A stretch of 64,000 nucleotides of DNA from Shewanella ulleungensis (GTDB taxonomy: Bacteria > Pseudomonadota > Gammaproteobacteria > Enterobacterales > Shewanellaceae), in NCBI RefSeq assembly GCF_014648315.1, contig NZ_BMQW01000003.1, positions 186,001-250,000 of the forward strand, in the 5' to 3' direction. Below are positions 8,052-17,804 of this stretch, one piece after another. The position numbers and the translations under genes are program-made. Positions within the stretch are counted from its first letter, which is position 1, and the number at the start of each line of letters is the position of its first letter. Below the pieces are notes generated by a model. It searched no databases. It saw only the letters and a program-made list of their open reading frames with translations, and was not told the DNA's origin.

Positions 8052-11000
8052 GTTGGCGTCTCCAAAACAGCGTGAGTCGCATCGCCATTAAATAGGCTGT
8101 CGAGTTGCTCAATTAACGCTTGTGGTGGTTTGTCAAAAAACACGCCGCTGCCAGGGTGTTCTGGGCTCATGCCGCGTAAAAATAAGTAATAGCAGCCGCC
8201 CAGGTGTTGCTGGTAATCATAACCGGGTAAGCGTAAACGTAAATAACGATGCAATGCCAGAGTATACAAGATGTACTGCAAGTTATAGCGGTGGCTATTA
8301 ATGGCTTGTGCCATGGCGCTTTCGCTATAGTCGCTAAATTTATCGCCAAGGTGGTTAGACTTATAATCGGCAATGTAATAGCGGCCCTGGTGTTCAAACG
8401 TTAAATCGATAAAGCCTTTTAGCATGCCTTGCAAGGTGTCAAAGTCGAGTCCGGCGACATAGCCGTGTTGCTGTAAAATGTGGTTGAGTTGCTGCGCTTG
8501 TAAGGTCGAAATCGGCAGATAAAACTCCATTTCTACACTGGTTTGTTTGGACGGCAACTGTATTAGGCTAATGGCATCTGAGTCATTGTGAACTGATTGA
8601 TGCTTGCCTAACGGTGTGGCTAAAATATGCTCATACCACTGCATCAATGGCTCAAACCATAACGTTTCATCGAAGCCGTATTGCTTCATGGCTTTTTGCA
8701 GCGCGCCGGCAAGTTCGGTGTCTGCTTGGGTAAAATCAAACAGCTCTAACACTAAATGCATAAAGCTACCGGCATTAGCACCTCGCTCAAAGTTAAAGCG
8801 GTCAAGTTGTGGCTCAAGGAGTTCATCATCTTGTAACTGCAATCGCTGTAGCTCATCGCTAAAGTCTTCATCATCAGCGCCCGGGGCGACGCGTTCATGG
8901 GGCAAGTGTTTCACTAGGCCCGAGTAACTGCCGACTCGCCAGGCTAAACTTGGCTTACGTGTAACCGCTTTAGCGCTTAAATGAACATCGTTGTTATCAG
9001 TGCTGGTTAGTGCTGATGTGTCGATGGTATCGGTAATTTGGCTTACACTGATGGCATCAATAGTGGCTATTTTGTCGACTTGCGCTTTGATTAAACTAAA
9101 TTCGGTGTGTTTATCGACAATCCCCAATAAATAGCCTATTCCAGTTTCATGCAATTGACTGCTTATGCCCGCTTTGAGCTTGCGACTTTGATTAGCAATG
9201 TATAAATAGCACACATAAATTGGCCGGGTTAAGGCAACGTATAATAAGCGTAAATCTTCGGCGAGGGTTTCTTGTTTAAGCTGTTCCCAACCTTCGTCGG
9301 TAGCGTCTATGTCCCACACTAATTGCTCACCTTGGTGATACAACATCGGTGATGGGCGTCGGCTGTTGTTTCTAGCGAGGCTAATAAATGGCACAAAACA
9401 CACAGGGTATTCAAGCCCCTTACTTTTGTGAATTGTCACAATTTGCACCAGGTTTTGTTCACTCTCTAGGCGTAACTGTTGCTCATCGCCGCCTTGAGTA
9501 TCTATAAGTTGTTGCTCATACCAATTGATTAAGGCGCTACTGCCATCAAGCTCGGTGGCTTTTTGCTGCAGTAATTCGGCTAAATGCCTAAAGTCGGTAA
9601 GGCGGCGCTCGCCAGAACCTTTACTGTTTGTTGCCGTGTCAGTGTCGTCAATATCGTTAATGTGCTCGCTTTTAAGTTGCTCTGCTTGCGACAGGTAGCG
9701 ATGAATTAATTGAGTTTCGCTGGCAAAGTTAAGCAGCGCTGGCATCACGCCGCGTGTTAACCATAGATCGTGCCAGTGAATAAATTGATTGAGCACTTGT
9801 TGGCGCTGTTCTTCATCCTGATTAAATTGATGAATTTGTAATGCGCTGTAGCCGACTAACTCGGTGGCTAGGGCTGCACGAATGGCTCGCTCATCTTTTG
9901 GGGTGGCGAGTGCGTACAATAGTAGCGCCATTTCACGTGCTTCTAGAGTGTTAAACACACTGTCACGACTTAAAAATACCGCACCAATTTTACGGGCTGA
10001 CAACTCAGCTTTCATCACTGCGGCTTCGTTGCGATCACGCACCAACACGGCAATGTGTTTCGCAATGAGCGGTTCGCCTTGTGGCTGCGCTTTACTGTTA
10101 ATGGTGCACAAGCCTTGCTGCGCTTCGGTTAATAAGCGTTTTATTTCACTGGCTACATCGGCGGCAAGTCTCTGTCTGGCGGTGGCTTTATTTAAGCCAA
10201 GCTCACTGTCTTCGGCGAGCAATTTAATCCGTAATGCGCTGAGATCTGTATTGGCCTCTATTAATAACTTATGAGCTGAAGCTGGTGGCGTATTGACTTG
10301 ATCATAAGGAATTTCATCGCTAATAAACGGATTGCTGTGCTGGCTAAATAATTGATTGACGCCGTTTACTAATTTGGTCGATGAGCGATAGTTTGTCTCT
10401 AAATTATAGTGCGCTTGTGTTTGTTGGCGGGCCGCAATGTAGGTGTAAATATCGGCGCCGCGAAAAGCATAAATTGCTTGTTTAGGGTCGCCAATCATTA
10501 ACAAACTGAGTTTGCCTGTTTGCTGCTTGTTTGAATCAGCTTGCTCAGGGCTGTTTGCTTCAACCTGCTCAAGGCTGTTTGTTTCAATTGGCTCAGGGCT
10601 GTTCTCTGCCACAAGGTCAAGCTGAGAGGCCAGTGGTTGCTGGTAGACCTGGTTAAAAATAGTAAATTGCAGCGGGTCGGTATCTTGGAATTCGTCAATT
10701 AATGCGACTGGAAATCGCTTGGCGATTGCCTGGCCCAAGGTGTACGGATTTTGGCTTAATGCCATGGCTAAGCTGAGTAACAAATCGTCGGGTGTCATTA
10801 AATTGCGCTGCTGCTTTTGCCCTGCAAAACGCTGGCGGATCCCTTCGCGAGCTCGCACTAAAAATGAAGGAATTAATTGATTTATTAGCCCGAGTAAATT
10901 GTCGATGTGGTCAAGTAGTGGAGCTTCTGCACTGCTGGGTAGCACACCGCCTTTATTCAGCTTAAGTTCTGATAAGGCAATTTGCTCTAGGGCTTTAATT

Positions 11001-11857
11001 GGTGGTAAACCCTGGCCGAATGTTGCCCAGTTACTGATGTCATCAAATACCTTGGCAAGTTTGGGGTAGCCATCGCTTGCTTTACCAAAGCGTTGGCCAT
11101 TGAGTGGCAGTTTATGCAGTAATGCTAAGGTTTGCTCCTGCTGAGATTTCCACAATAAGCTAAAGCGATTTAGGCTCACGCTCAAATCTGAACTGAGTTT
11201 ATCAAATGCCATTGGCTGATTTGATAATTGGGCTTGGCTGGCGCCAAGCAACGGACGTAAACTGTGTGCCAGCGCATCGGGTTCGGCATATTTATCGCTA
11301 ATGGCTTCTGCTAAAAATGGTGGCAACGGATAGCAGACTTCACGCCAAAAATCGCGCACTGCGTGATGTAAAAACTCGCTGTCATCAAGGGTAAACTCTG
11401 ACTCAAACAGCAGTGAGGATTCAAATGCCATGTCGGATAAAATACGCTGACAAAAACCATGAATGGTAAAAATGGCGGCTTCGTCTAACGATTTTAAGGC
11501 TAAATCTAGGCGGCGCAGCGCGATAGGGCGCTCATCTTCTGTAATGTCTTGGTATAACTGCTCAATAAACGGATCGTCAATCGGCAACCCTAAAAAACGT
11601 TTAAATGCCAAGTTGATACGTTTACGGATCCTGTCACGCAGTTCTTCTGTTGCAGCATTGGTAAAGGTTACTACCAAAATTTGCTCACAGCTCAGTGGTG
11701 TATAGCCACCATGGCCAAGTAATAAGCGTAAATACAAGCCTGATATGGTGTAGGTTTTACCGGTACCTGCGCTGGCCTCAATTAAGCTTGAGCCTGCAAA
11801 AGGTAGAGTCAGGGCGTTTAACGGGATGACTTTATTATCGCTTGTCGCTAACGTCAT
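8045..11857 (-). CDS. recB: Exodeoxyribonuclease V subunit beta (RecB helicase-nuclease)
   Basis: A 1270-residue 3'-5' SF1 helicase and nuclease of RecBCD. Walker A is LIEASAGTGKTYTI (about 26-39), motif II is LIDEFQDTDP (about 388), motif III is LLMIGDPKQAIYAFRGADI and motif VI is EDLRLLYVALTRP. The C-terminal RecB nuclease has the catalytic GFIDLTF ... YYIADYKSN pattern (Asp, Asp, Lys), which also carries the RecA-loading surface in E. coli. An unusual 8-residue tandem repeat is inserted between motifs II and III. The start overlaps the recC stop by 4 nt (ATGA), indicating coupling. No ptrA gene separates recC and recB, unlike in E. coli. Confidence 0.97.
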   Translation of the reverse strand: MTLATSDNKVIPLNALTLPFAGSSLIEASAGTGKTYTISGLYLRLLLGHGGYTPLSCEQILVVTFTNAATEELRDRIRKRINLAFKRFLGLPIDDPFIEQLYQDITEDERPIALRRLDLALKSLDEAAIFTIHGFCQRILSDMAFESSLLFESEFTLDDSEFLHHAVRDFWREVCYPLPPFLAEAISDKYAEPDALAHSLRPLLGASQAQLSNQPMAFDKLSSDLSVSLNRFSLLWKSQQEQTLALLHKLPLNGQRFGKASDGYPKLAKVFDDISNWATFGQGLPPIKALEQIALSELKLNKGGVLPSSAEAPLLDHIDNLLGLINQLIPSFLVRAREGIRQRFAGQKQQRNLMTPDDLLLSLAMALSQNPYTLGQAIAKRFPVALIDEFQDTDPLQFTIFNQVYQQPLASQLDLVAENSPEPIETNSLEQVEANSPEQADSNKQQTGKLSLLMIGDPKQAIYAFRGADIYTYIAARQQTQAHYNLETNYRSSTKLVNGVNQLFSQHSNPFISDEIPYDQVNTPPASAHKLLIEANTDLSALRIKLLAEDSELGLNKATARQRLAADVASEIKRLLTEAQQGLCTINSKAQPQGEPLIAKHIAVLVRDRNEAAVMKAELSARKIGAVFLSRDSVFNTLEAREMALLLYALATPKDERAIRAALATELVGYSALQIHQFNQDEEQRQQVLNQFIHWHDLWLTRGVMPALLNFASETQLIHRYLSQAEQLKSEHINDIDDTDTATNSKGSGERRLTDFRHLAELLQQKATELDGSSALINWYEQQLIDTQGGDEQQLRLESEQNLVQIVTIHKSKGLEYPVCFVPFISLARNNSRRPSPMLYHQGEQLVWDIDATDEGWEQLKQETLAEDLRLLYVALTRPIYVCYLYIANQSRKLKAGISSQLHETGIGYLLGIVDKHTEFSLIKAQVDKIATIDAISVSQITDTIDTSALTSTDNNDVHLSAKAVTRKPSLAWRVGSYSGLVKHLPHERVAPGADDEDFSDELQRLQLQDDELLEPQLDRFNFERGANAGSFMHLVLELFDFTQADTELAGALQKAMKQYGFDETLWFEPLMQWYEHILATPLGKHQSVHNDSDAISLIQLPSKQTSVEMEFYLPISTLQAQQLNHILQQHGYVAGLDFDTLQGMLKGFIDLTFEHQGRYYIADYKSNHLGDKFSDYSESAMAQAINSHRYNLQYILYTLALHRYLRLRLPGYDYQQHLGGCYYLFLRGMSPEHPGSGVFFDKPPQALIEQLDSLFNGDATHAVLETPTC
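10532..10603 (-). repeat. Three 24-bp tandem repeats inside recB
   Basis: On the minus strand three imperfect 24-bp units (10580-10603, 10556-10579, 10532-10555) encode NSPEPIET, NSLEQVEA and NSPEQADS. They preserve frame and lie in an insertion of roughly 37 residues, relative to E. coli RecB as I recall it, between helicase motifs II and III. Confidence 0.9.
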
Positions 11858-14800
11858 TCTTGAGTTCCAGAAGTGTTCGGTGCAATCGGTTTTACAACGT
11901 TAGTGATGGCGCTTTCAGAGACAAAGCTTTCAAGTTCTGCCAGTTTATCTTTGTGATACAGACTTATCATAGGCTGTAATAAATGTTCTACCAGTTGGCC
12001 AAAATGCTCTTGACTAAAATCATCTGGAAAAGTGAATAAACGCTGATTGTGCGGATCAAAGGCTTCGCCAAATTGTGTTTGGCCATCGTCCCATTTCGCT
12101 TCGGCTTTAAGCAGTTTATCTTCATGCTCACCTTCAGCTTCTGCATAGGCAAAGGCGGTTTTAGGCATAAAGCACAATGGCTGGCGCTGGCCTTGAATAA
12201 AGCACACAATAAAACGCTTAAGTTGTTCGCGGGCTTGCTCGGCAGTAATGGGAGCAAAAGCATGAAAATGTCCAATGTCGAGTAAATAACTATAGCCTTG
12301 TTTAGCTTTATATTGCGCTGTTGGTACAACTTGATCTGCCATGGCATTAAGGCATAAGTGACGTAAATGCACTCTAATAAAGTCGCGGCCATGTGCGGTG
12401 CCTGGCCGGTAGTTAACTAAGCCTTTTGGCAAGATATCGTCTATGCGGCCAACCAAATTAACCCGAATATTGGGGTTTTCATCTTCAGTGAGTAAATCAA
12501 AATTTAGGTCGACATTCACAGTGTGCATGGGTTGCTCGTCTTGTAAAAACTGCACCCGGTTAATTAATGGCACGATGTCGCGTTGATATTGCGCTAACAA
12601 AATATTATCAAACGGTGCCATGGGGAGTTCGCCACTGGCTTTGAGCCGATTGATAAGTGCCTCGTTTGGTACGCTCAGTTTATTATCTATGGCGTTATCT
12701 ATCATCGATAATTGCAATATAAAGCGCTCTAATGCATTGAGGCTAAAAGGCTCATCGTTATCGTCTGCTTGAATATCTAATGATAAATCCACCTTCAAAC
12801 TGCGATTGAAAAAGAATTGAGCCGGATTTCGGTAAAAGCGGATTAGTGATGACAGCTCTAATTCGACCACTTTAATGCCTAGGTTATCAGTATGTGTATG
12901 GGCAAACACTTCATCAGCTTGTTCGGTCGATAACGGCAATGGCTGATAAAAAAATGGCATACTAATCATTCCTTGTTTAGCGGGTGGACACCACTGTGCA
13001 TTATAGCTTTGTTGCAATGGATTATTTTCGCGGTTGGCGCGAAATAATTTAGCATCAAACGGTTGTAATGGTTGTGCTTGAATGAGTTGCTGTAACACTA
13101 GACTGTCAGCGTCATCATTACTGACCTTACGGCCATTTTTAAGCTGATCTTTAAGCATTGATGGTATGTAGCTTAACTGACAATATTCAATTAATTCAGA
13201 CACCAGCATCGAGGCAATACGTTCAGCATTGTCGCGTTCGCTGTGGCCTATATAGCTGATGTACAATTGCTGCCTGGCGGATAGCAGCGCTTCTAAAAAT
13301 AAGTATCTGTCGTCTAAACGTCGAGAACGGTCACCTTTTTTAGGGCCAAAGTGGGCCATTAAATCAAAGCCGACAGGGTGCTGCACTCGAGGATATACGC
13401 CATCGTTCATACCTAATAAGCATACAACATTAAATGGAATTGAGCGCATTGGCATCAAGGTACAAAAGTTAATGCTGCCGGCAAGATAGCGTTGGCCAAC
13501 ACGAGACTCTGTAAGGCGTTGATTAAACCATTGCTTTAACACTTCAATATTGACCTGGCCTTGGTGTCCTGCACTTTCAAGCTCTGTTTCTAGCACCACC
13601 AAGGCGTCGCGTATCGCTTGAATTTGTTCGCGTTCGTCATCATTGGTGTCGTAACAGTCGGCCAATAATTGCTGTAATTGGACCAAACGTTGTTGGGTGC
13701 TAAAGTCGCCGGCAAATAAGCTGTAGTAGGTGTCGATAGTTTCTAAAAAGTTAAGCAGTTTACCTAACGCTTGCGAAGACTGACCTTCAATACCTTGTAC
13801 GGTTAAGGTGTCTCGATATATTTCGGCCTGGTCATTAAACGCATAACCTAGCATTAAGCGTTTAATGCCAAATGCCCAAGAGTTTTGTGCGAAGGGGGCT
13901 ACACCTAATTGGCTGCGTGTATCTTGATCGCGTCCCCAACGAACATTGGCTTCGTCTAACCAACGTCGGATCAGTGACAGCTCGTCATCATCGAGATCGA
14001 AACGACGTAAAATAGCCGGAACTTCTAAAATACTGATAATTTCAGTTAAGCCAAAGCGGCTTTGATTGATATTAAGCAGGGTTAAAAAGCTATTAATCAA
14101 TGGTGACTCTTGCGCTGCGCCGCGATCGGCAATGGCGTAGGGCAGGTAATAGTCGCCTTTTTGTGGATTGGTGTCGGCAAAGTATTGGCTATTTGCTGTG
14201 CCAAATACGGCGTCGATAAACGGCGCATATGCCGCGACATCTGGCATCATCACCACAATATCTTTAGGGCGTAAATTGCTGTCGTTAGATAACAGCTCGA
14301 GCAAATGATCGTGCAGTGTTTCGACTTCTCTTAAGGCACTGTGACAACTGCGTAGCGTAATAGAATTGTCGTTAATGTGCAGTTCTCGTCTGGCGCCTAA
14401 GTCCTGATAAATATCAGCATCTGGCCCTAATGGTTGCCCGAGGGTTTCCATTTGTAAAATGTCGTACTGTACGCCATGCAATAGGTTGTCTGGTGTGGGT
14501 TCAACATAACAATCGTAACCAAAGTCGGTGTGCTCGGGCGGTAAACTGAGCATTAAATCGAGTAATTCGCGGCCCATCTGACCGTTATTTGCCAGTAATG
14601 GATTACCGACTTCTAGCTTGTCTTCCCAGCCCTGGTCGAGTTGTTTTTTATTCGCGTATTGCAATGCCATTCGAGCCCTGGCTTTGGGCTCAATTATGTC
14701 GCCCCAATAATGCTGACAGGGGCTTAGGGATAACATGATCACGTCTATTCTTGAGGCTAAATGGTAAAGCACCTCAAGGGTTTGTGGTGGCATGGATGAA

Positions 14801-15588
14801 ATACCAAACACATATAAGCGTTCGGGTAGCATGGATAAATCTGTGGCGGGGTTTATCAATGCTGCCAGCAAATCGGCGTGTAAATTAGCTCGATGATAAT
14901 GGCTAGCTTGTAGCTGGTGGCGATTATAATCGACCAGTGCGCGCCACAATATAGGTTGCCAGCGTTGATTGTCATCGAGTTTAAGTTGGCTATTCATTTC
15001 GCTGAGCGGTAAGTTTTGCTCCCAGGCGAGAATCCACTCAGGGCGATAAACTAAATATTGGTCAAAAATATCGGCAATGCGACCACATAATTGAAATAAC
15101 TTAATTGCCTCGTGGGCGGTGTCGTTTGTTTGCAGCGTATGGGTATTTTTGCAGGTATCTTCAGGTGCACTTGTTATATCATCATCGTGCTCGACGGTTA
15201 TCGTATCGTTCAGGTTATTTTCTGGTGAGATTTGCGGACTTAAATATTGTTTTAATGGGCTAAAGTCGCTGTTGTCTAACAAATTTGGCAATAAATCCAT
15301 TAGTTTCCAGGTCATTGCCGCTTTAGTAAACGCGTTATCTTTTGGTACATTAGGCAGTAAGTCATGGCATAACTGCCAGGTAAAACTAGATGGCAGCGGA
15401 AAGGTCAGTGCCGCCGCAATACCATTGTGTTTAGCCACTTCTAACCGTAACCAGGTCGACATACCGGGACTTTGCACCAGAATATGTTCACCGCTCAATA
15501 CACTCAGGTTATCGGAGCGAATAGCCAGCAGTTTTGCTAGTTGCTGCGACAACACTTCCATTTGATTTGATTGAATTAAGGTAAGCAT
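11854..15588 (-). CDS. recC: Exodeoxyribonuclease V subunit gamma (RecC)
   Basis: A 1244-residue inactive helicase/nuclease-fold subunit that splits the DNA strands and reads Chi in RecBCD. Family features are the N-terminal VQSPGMSTWLRLEVAKHNGI, the central LPERLYVFGISSMPP, DIVVMMPDVAAYAPFIDAVF, the NFCTLMPMRSIPFNVVCLLG segment and GDRSRRLDDRYLFLEALLSA. It is about 120 residues longer than E. coli RecC; part of this is an acidic, Thr/Asp-rich stretch at about 125-160. It is first of three coupled genes (recC-recB-recD). The 164 bp before it may hold a promoter, or it may be read through from the moxR-DUF58-transglutaminase genes upstream. Confidence 0.96.
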   Translation of the reverse strand: MLTLIQSNQMEVLSQQLAKLLAIRSDNLSVLSGEHILVQSPGMSTWLRLEVAKHNGIAAALTFPLPSSFTWQLCHDLLPNVPKDNAFTKAAMTWKLMDLLPNLLDNSDFSPLKQYLSPQISPENNLNDTITVEHDDDITSAPEDTCKNTHTLQTNDTAHEAIKLFQLCGRIADIFDQYLVYRPEWILAWEQNLPLSEMNSQLKLDDNQRWQPILWRALVDYNRHQLQASHYHRANLHADLLAALINPATDLSMLPERLYVFGISSMPPQTLEVLYHLASRIDVIMLSLSPCQHYWGDIIEPKARARMALQYANKKQLDQGWEDKLEVGNPLLANNGQMGRELLDLMLSLPPEHTDFGYDCYVEPTPDNLLHGVQYDILQMETLGQPLGPDADIYQDLGARRELHINDNSITLRSCHSALREVETLHDHLLELLSNDSNLRPKDIVVMMPDVAAYAPFIDAVFGTANSQYFADTNPQKGDYYLPYAIADRGAAQESPLINSFLTLLNINQSRFGLTEIISILEVPAILRRFDLDDDELSLIRRWLDEANVRWGRDQDTRSQLGVAPFAQNSWAFGIKRLMLGYAFNDQAEIYRDTLTVQGIEGQSSQALGKLLNFLETIDTYYSLFAGDFSTQQRLVQLQQLLADCYDTNDDEREQIQAIRDALVVLETELESAGHQGQVNIEVLKQWFNQRLTESRVGQRYLAGSINFCTLMPMRSIPFNVVCLLGMNDGVYPRVQHPVGFDLMAHFGPKKGDRSRRLDDRYLFLEALLSARQQLYISYIGHSERDNAERIASMLVSELIEYCQLSYIPSMLKDQLKNGRKVSNDDADSLVLQQLIQAQPLQPFDAKLFRANRENNPLQQSYNAQWCPPAKQGMISMPFFYQPLPLSTEQADEVFAHTHTDNLGIKVVELELSSLIRFYRNPAQFFFNRSLKVDLSLDIQADDNDEPFSLNALERFILQLSMIDNAIDNKLSVPNEALINRLKASGELPMAPFDNILLAQYQRDIVPLINRVQFLQDEQPMHTVNVDLNFDLLTEDENPNIRVNLVGRIDDILPKGLVNYRPGTAHGRDFIRVHLRHLCLNAMADQVVPTAQYKAKQGYSYLLDIGHFHAFAPITAEQAREQLKRFIVCFIQGQRQPLCFMPKTAFAYAEAEGEHEDKLLKAEAKWDDGQTQFGEAFDPHNQRLFTFPDDFSQEHFGQLVEHLLQPMISLYHKDKLAELESFVSESAITNVVKPIAPNTSGTQE

Positions 15589-15752
15589 GAGCCACTCGCT
15601 GATTCGACATTAATTCATTCTATGGACTCTAAAGTATTTCATCAATCAAAACTGTGCTTATTAATAATATAGCCTGCTGTTTGGTGAACTAATGCGCATT
15701 GTTTTACTCAGCCGCAGTAGCCCTAAACTCCCTATAATTAACCTACTGAGTA

Positions 15753-17804
15753 TTAACTGCGAAACAGGCGGATACGTAACCTGCGATACAATCGCATAAA
15801 TTGTTGTTTCTGTAGTTGGCTTTGTTCTGGCGTCAACGGTTGGTATTTTAGTGCCATAAAGATCTGGCTGAATGCGCTAAAGTCGGCGGCTAAACGCGGA
15901 TGTTTGTCGCTGAGGTTAGTTAGCACATAATTGGCATAATCTTGCGGGGCTTGTCCTTGTTGACGCGGAAATCCTTTTTTAGCTAAACGCTGACACAAAA
16001 TCTGGTAGCGTTTATTTAATGGATCTTGTTGGACGTTTTGACTAAACAAGCCAGCATAATAACCAATCACTAAGGCGATAATAATAAAGCTGAAAATCAT
16101 CATTAAAGCAATTTTACTGCTGGTGACTTCGCCAAGCAATTTTGATAATACTTGTTGTTTACGGTCTTCATCAAAGCCCAGTACCCATACACTCCAATAG
16201 TAATCTAGGCTAGAGAGTTGCTGGCGTAACTCGTTTAGCCAAGGATATTGCTTCATTCTTAATGAGCTAAAAGGACTGTCTTGTAAGTAGCTACTTTGGC
16301 TGTCAAATGTGGCGTCAAAGCCATCTAAAATCCGCTGTGGTGCAATCATTGCGGTAGGGTCAAAACGCTGCCAGCCTTGGCCTTCTAGCCACACTTCTGT
16401 CCAAGCATGAGCCATGTATTGATAAATACTGTAATAGCCAGCTTGAGGGTTATATTCGCCGCCTTGATAACCCGTCACCATGCGCGCTGGTAGGCCGCTC
16501 GCGCGGGCCATAAATACCAATGCAGAGGCGTAATGCGCGCAAAATCCGGCGCGATTTTCAAATAAAAAATCATCTATTTGTTGCTCGCCCACTGTTGGTG
16601 GGCTCAATGTGTAGTAATAAGCTTGCTCGGCAAAGTAATTCATCATCGCGTTCATTCGAGCTTGTGGCTCTGGGTATTGTTGAGCAAATTTCTGCGCTAA
16701 AGCTTGGGTTTTAAGATTACTGTTTGGTGGCAATGTTAAATTCAACTTTTTGGTATTGTCTTTTAACGTTAACTCCATGACATTATCTGGATAAGAGGTA
16801 ACTCGATAGCTCATACGTTGATCGACTGGTCTCAGAGAATATAAGCGGTAGTCTGGCAACTCAACGATTTGGTTATTGTCGCTAAAGGCTTCATCTAGTC
16901 CGTAAAGCCATTTTTGATGGCTAGGCTCGCTGATCACCACGTATTCAATTTTGCGGTTTTGACCCGTAATTTCAGCTTTATCTCGTTGCGGCTTTTGAAA
17001 ATAGGCTTGGCGCTGTATGTTTTTTATACTCGGGTCTTGGCGCCAGGTTTTGCCGTCATAGTTTTCCATTACTAAGGTTCGCCAGTACAAATCTTGGTTG
17101 GCAGGGCCTATGGTTGTGCCGTCTGGATTGTCAAAACCGACTCTAAAGGCCAACTCTGCTGATCGGGTGAGTTTATTAATATCGCCAAAGGACATTTCAT
17201 CAGATAAACCTGTGGTAGCCGACTTCATATTTGGCACCATCCACAATGGGCCTAAACGTGGAAATACGATAAACAATAATATGGCTAATGGTAGGCTGTG
17301 AAGCACCAATTTAACGCTAAAACCTAGGTTGGCAATTTTGTTAGATTTGTCTTGATATACGCTGATCAAAATACCGGTGTTAATGACTACCACGGCTAAT
17401 AAGTGCAGGGTGTTTAGCATACCTTGTTGGTCGAGCAAGGTTAAAGCAATTAAGAAATAGCCAACTAATACAATAGCTTTTACATCTCGTTGTTCACGCA
17501 TTTCGATGTATTTAAGGGCATACCCTAAAATCAGTAAGTTTACTAATGCGTTCAGTAAACCGATTTCAGAGGATACTAAGGCGAGGGTCGTTGCCGCGCC
17601 AATTGCCAATGATGTCACTAATAGTTTTGGCGGTGCTGCAACTTTACCCAGGTAGATACCGACTCGCCATACAAAACAAATAGCACAGATGCCGATGCTC
17701 CATAGTGTGGCTTGCTGATACAGTGGACTTAATACAGCGACATTGGTGACTAATAACCAAAACAGGGTGTTACGGCTGATGATGGCGTCAAAGTTATCTT
17801 TCAT
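15753..17804 (-). CDS. DUF3488/transglutaminase-like membrane protein (TgpA type)
   Basis: A 683-residue inner-membrane protein. About six N-terminal membrane segments lie within residues 1-200, then a periplasmic transglutaminase-like domain with the catalytic triad pattern: Cys in RAGFCAHYASALVFMARA (about 425), His in MAHAWTEVWLEG and Asp in WQRFDPTAMI. A further membrane segment is at about 563-585 and a cytoplasmic DUF4129-like tail follows. TgpA of Pseudomonas is essential in some strains; its substrate is unknown. The start overlaps the DUF58 stop (TAATG). The moxR-DUF58-transglutaminase trio is a recurrent module proposed to act in cell-envelope quality control or protein-complex assembly. 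Confidence 0.93.
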   Translation of the reverse strand: MKDNFDAIISRNTLFWLLVTNVAVLSPLYQQATLWSIGICAICFVWRVGIYLGKVAAPPKLLVTSLAIGAATTLALVSSEIGLLNALVNLLILGYALKYIEMREQRDVKAIVLVGYFLIALTLLDQQGMLNTLHLLAVVVINTGILISVYQDKSNKIANLGFSVKLVLHSLPLAILLFIVFPRLGPLWMVPNMKSATTGLSDEMSFGDINKLTRSAELAFRVGFDNPDGTTIGPANQDLYWRTLVMENYDGKTWRQDPSIKNIQRQAYFQKPQRDKAEITGQNRKIEYVVISEPSHQKWLYGLDEAFSDNNQIVELPDYRLYSLRPVDQRMSYRVTSYPDNVMELTLKDNTKKLNLTLPPNSNLKTQALAQKFAQQYPEPQARMNAMMNYFAEQAYYYTLSPPTVGEQQIDDFLFENRAGFCAHYASALVFMARASGLPARMVTGYQGGEYNPQAGYYSIYQYMAHAWTEVWLEGQGWQRFDPTAMIAPQRILDGFDATFDSQSSYLQDSPFSSLRMKQYPWLNELRQQLSSLDYYWSVWVLGFDEDRKQQVLSKLLGEVTSSKIALMMIFSFIIIALVIGYYAGLFSQNVQQDPLNKRYQILCQRLAKKGFPRQQGQAPQDYANYVLTNLSDKHPRLAADFSAFSQIFMALKYQPLTPEQSQLQKQQFMRLYRRLRIRLFRS

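Noticed and set aside
9864-10274. Rightward ORF of 136 codons inside recB
   Set aside because: It is a shadow ORF on the opposite strand of well-conserved recB, with low-complexity Arg/Ser-rich translation.
11988-12392. Leftward ORF of 134 codons overlapping the end of recC in another frame
   Set aside because: It lies within conserved RecC C-terminal coding sequence and has no supporting motif or ribosome binding site.
15119-15565. Rightward ORF of 148 codons inside recC
   Set aside because: It is antisense to the recC coding sequence with no start signal; the recC frame is clearly the real one.
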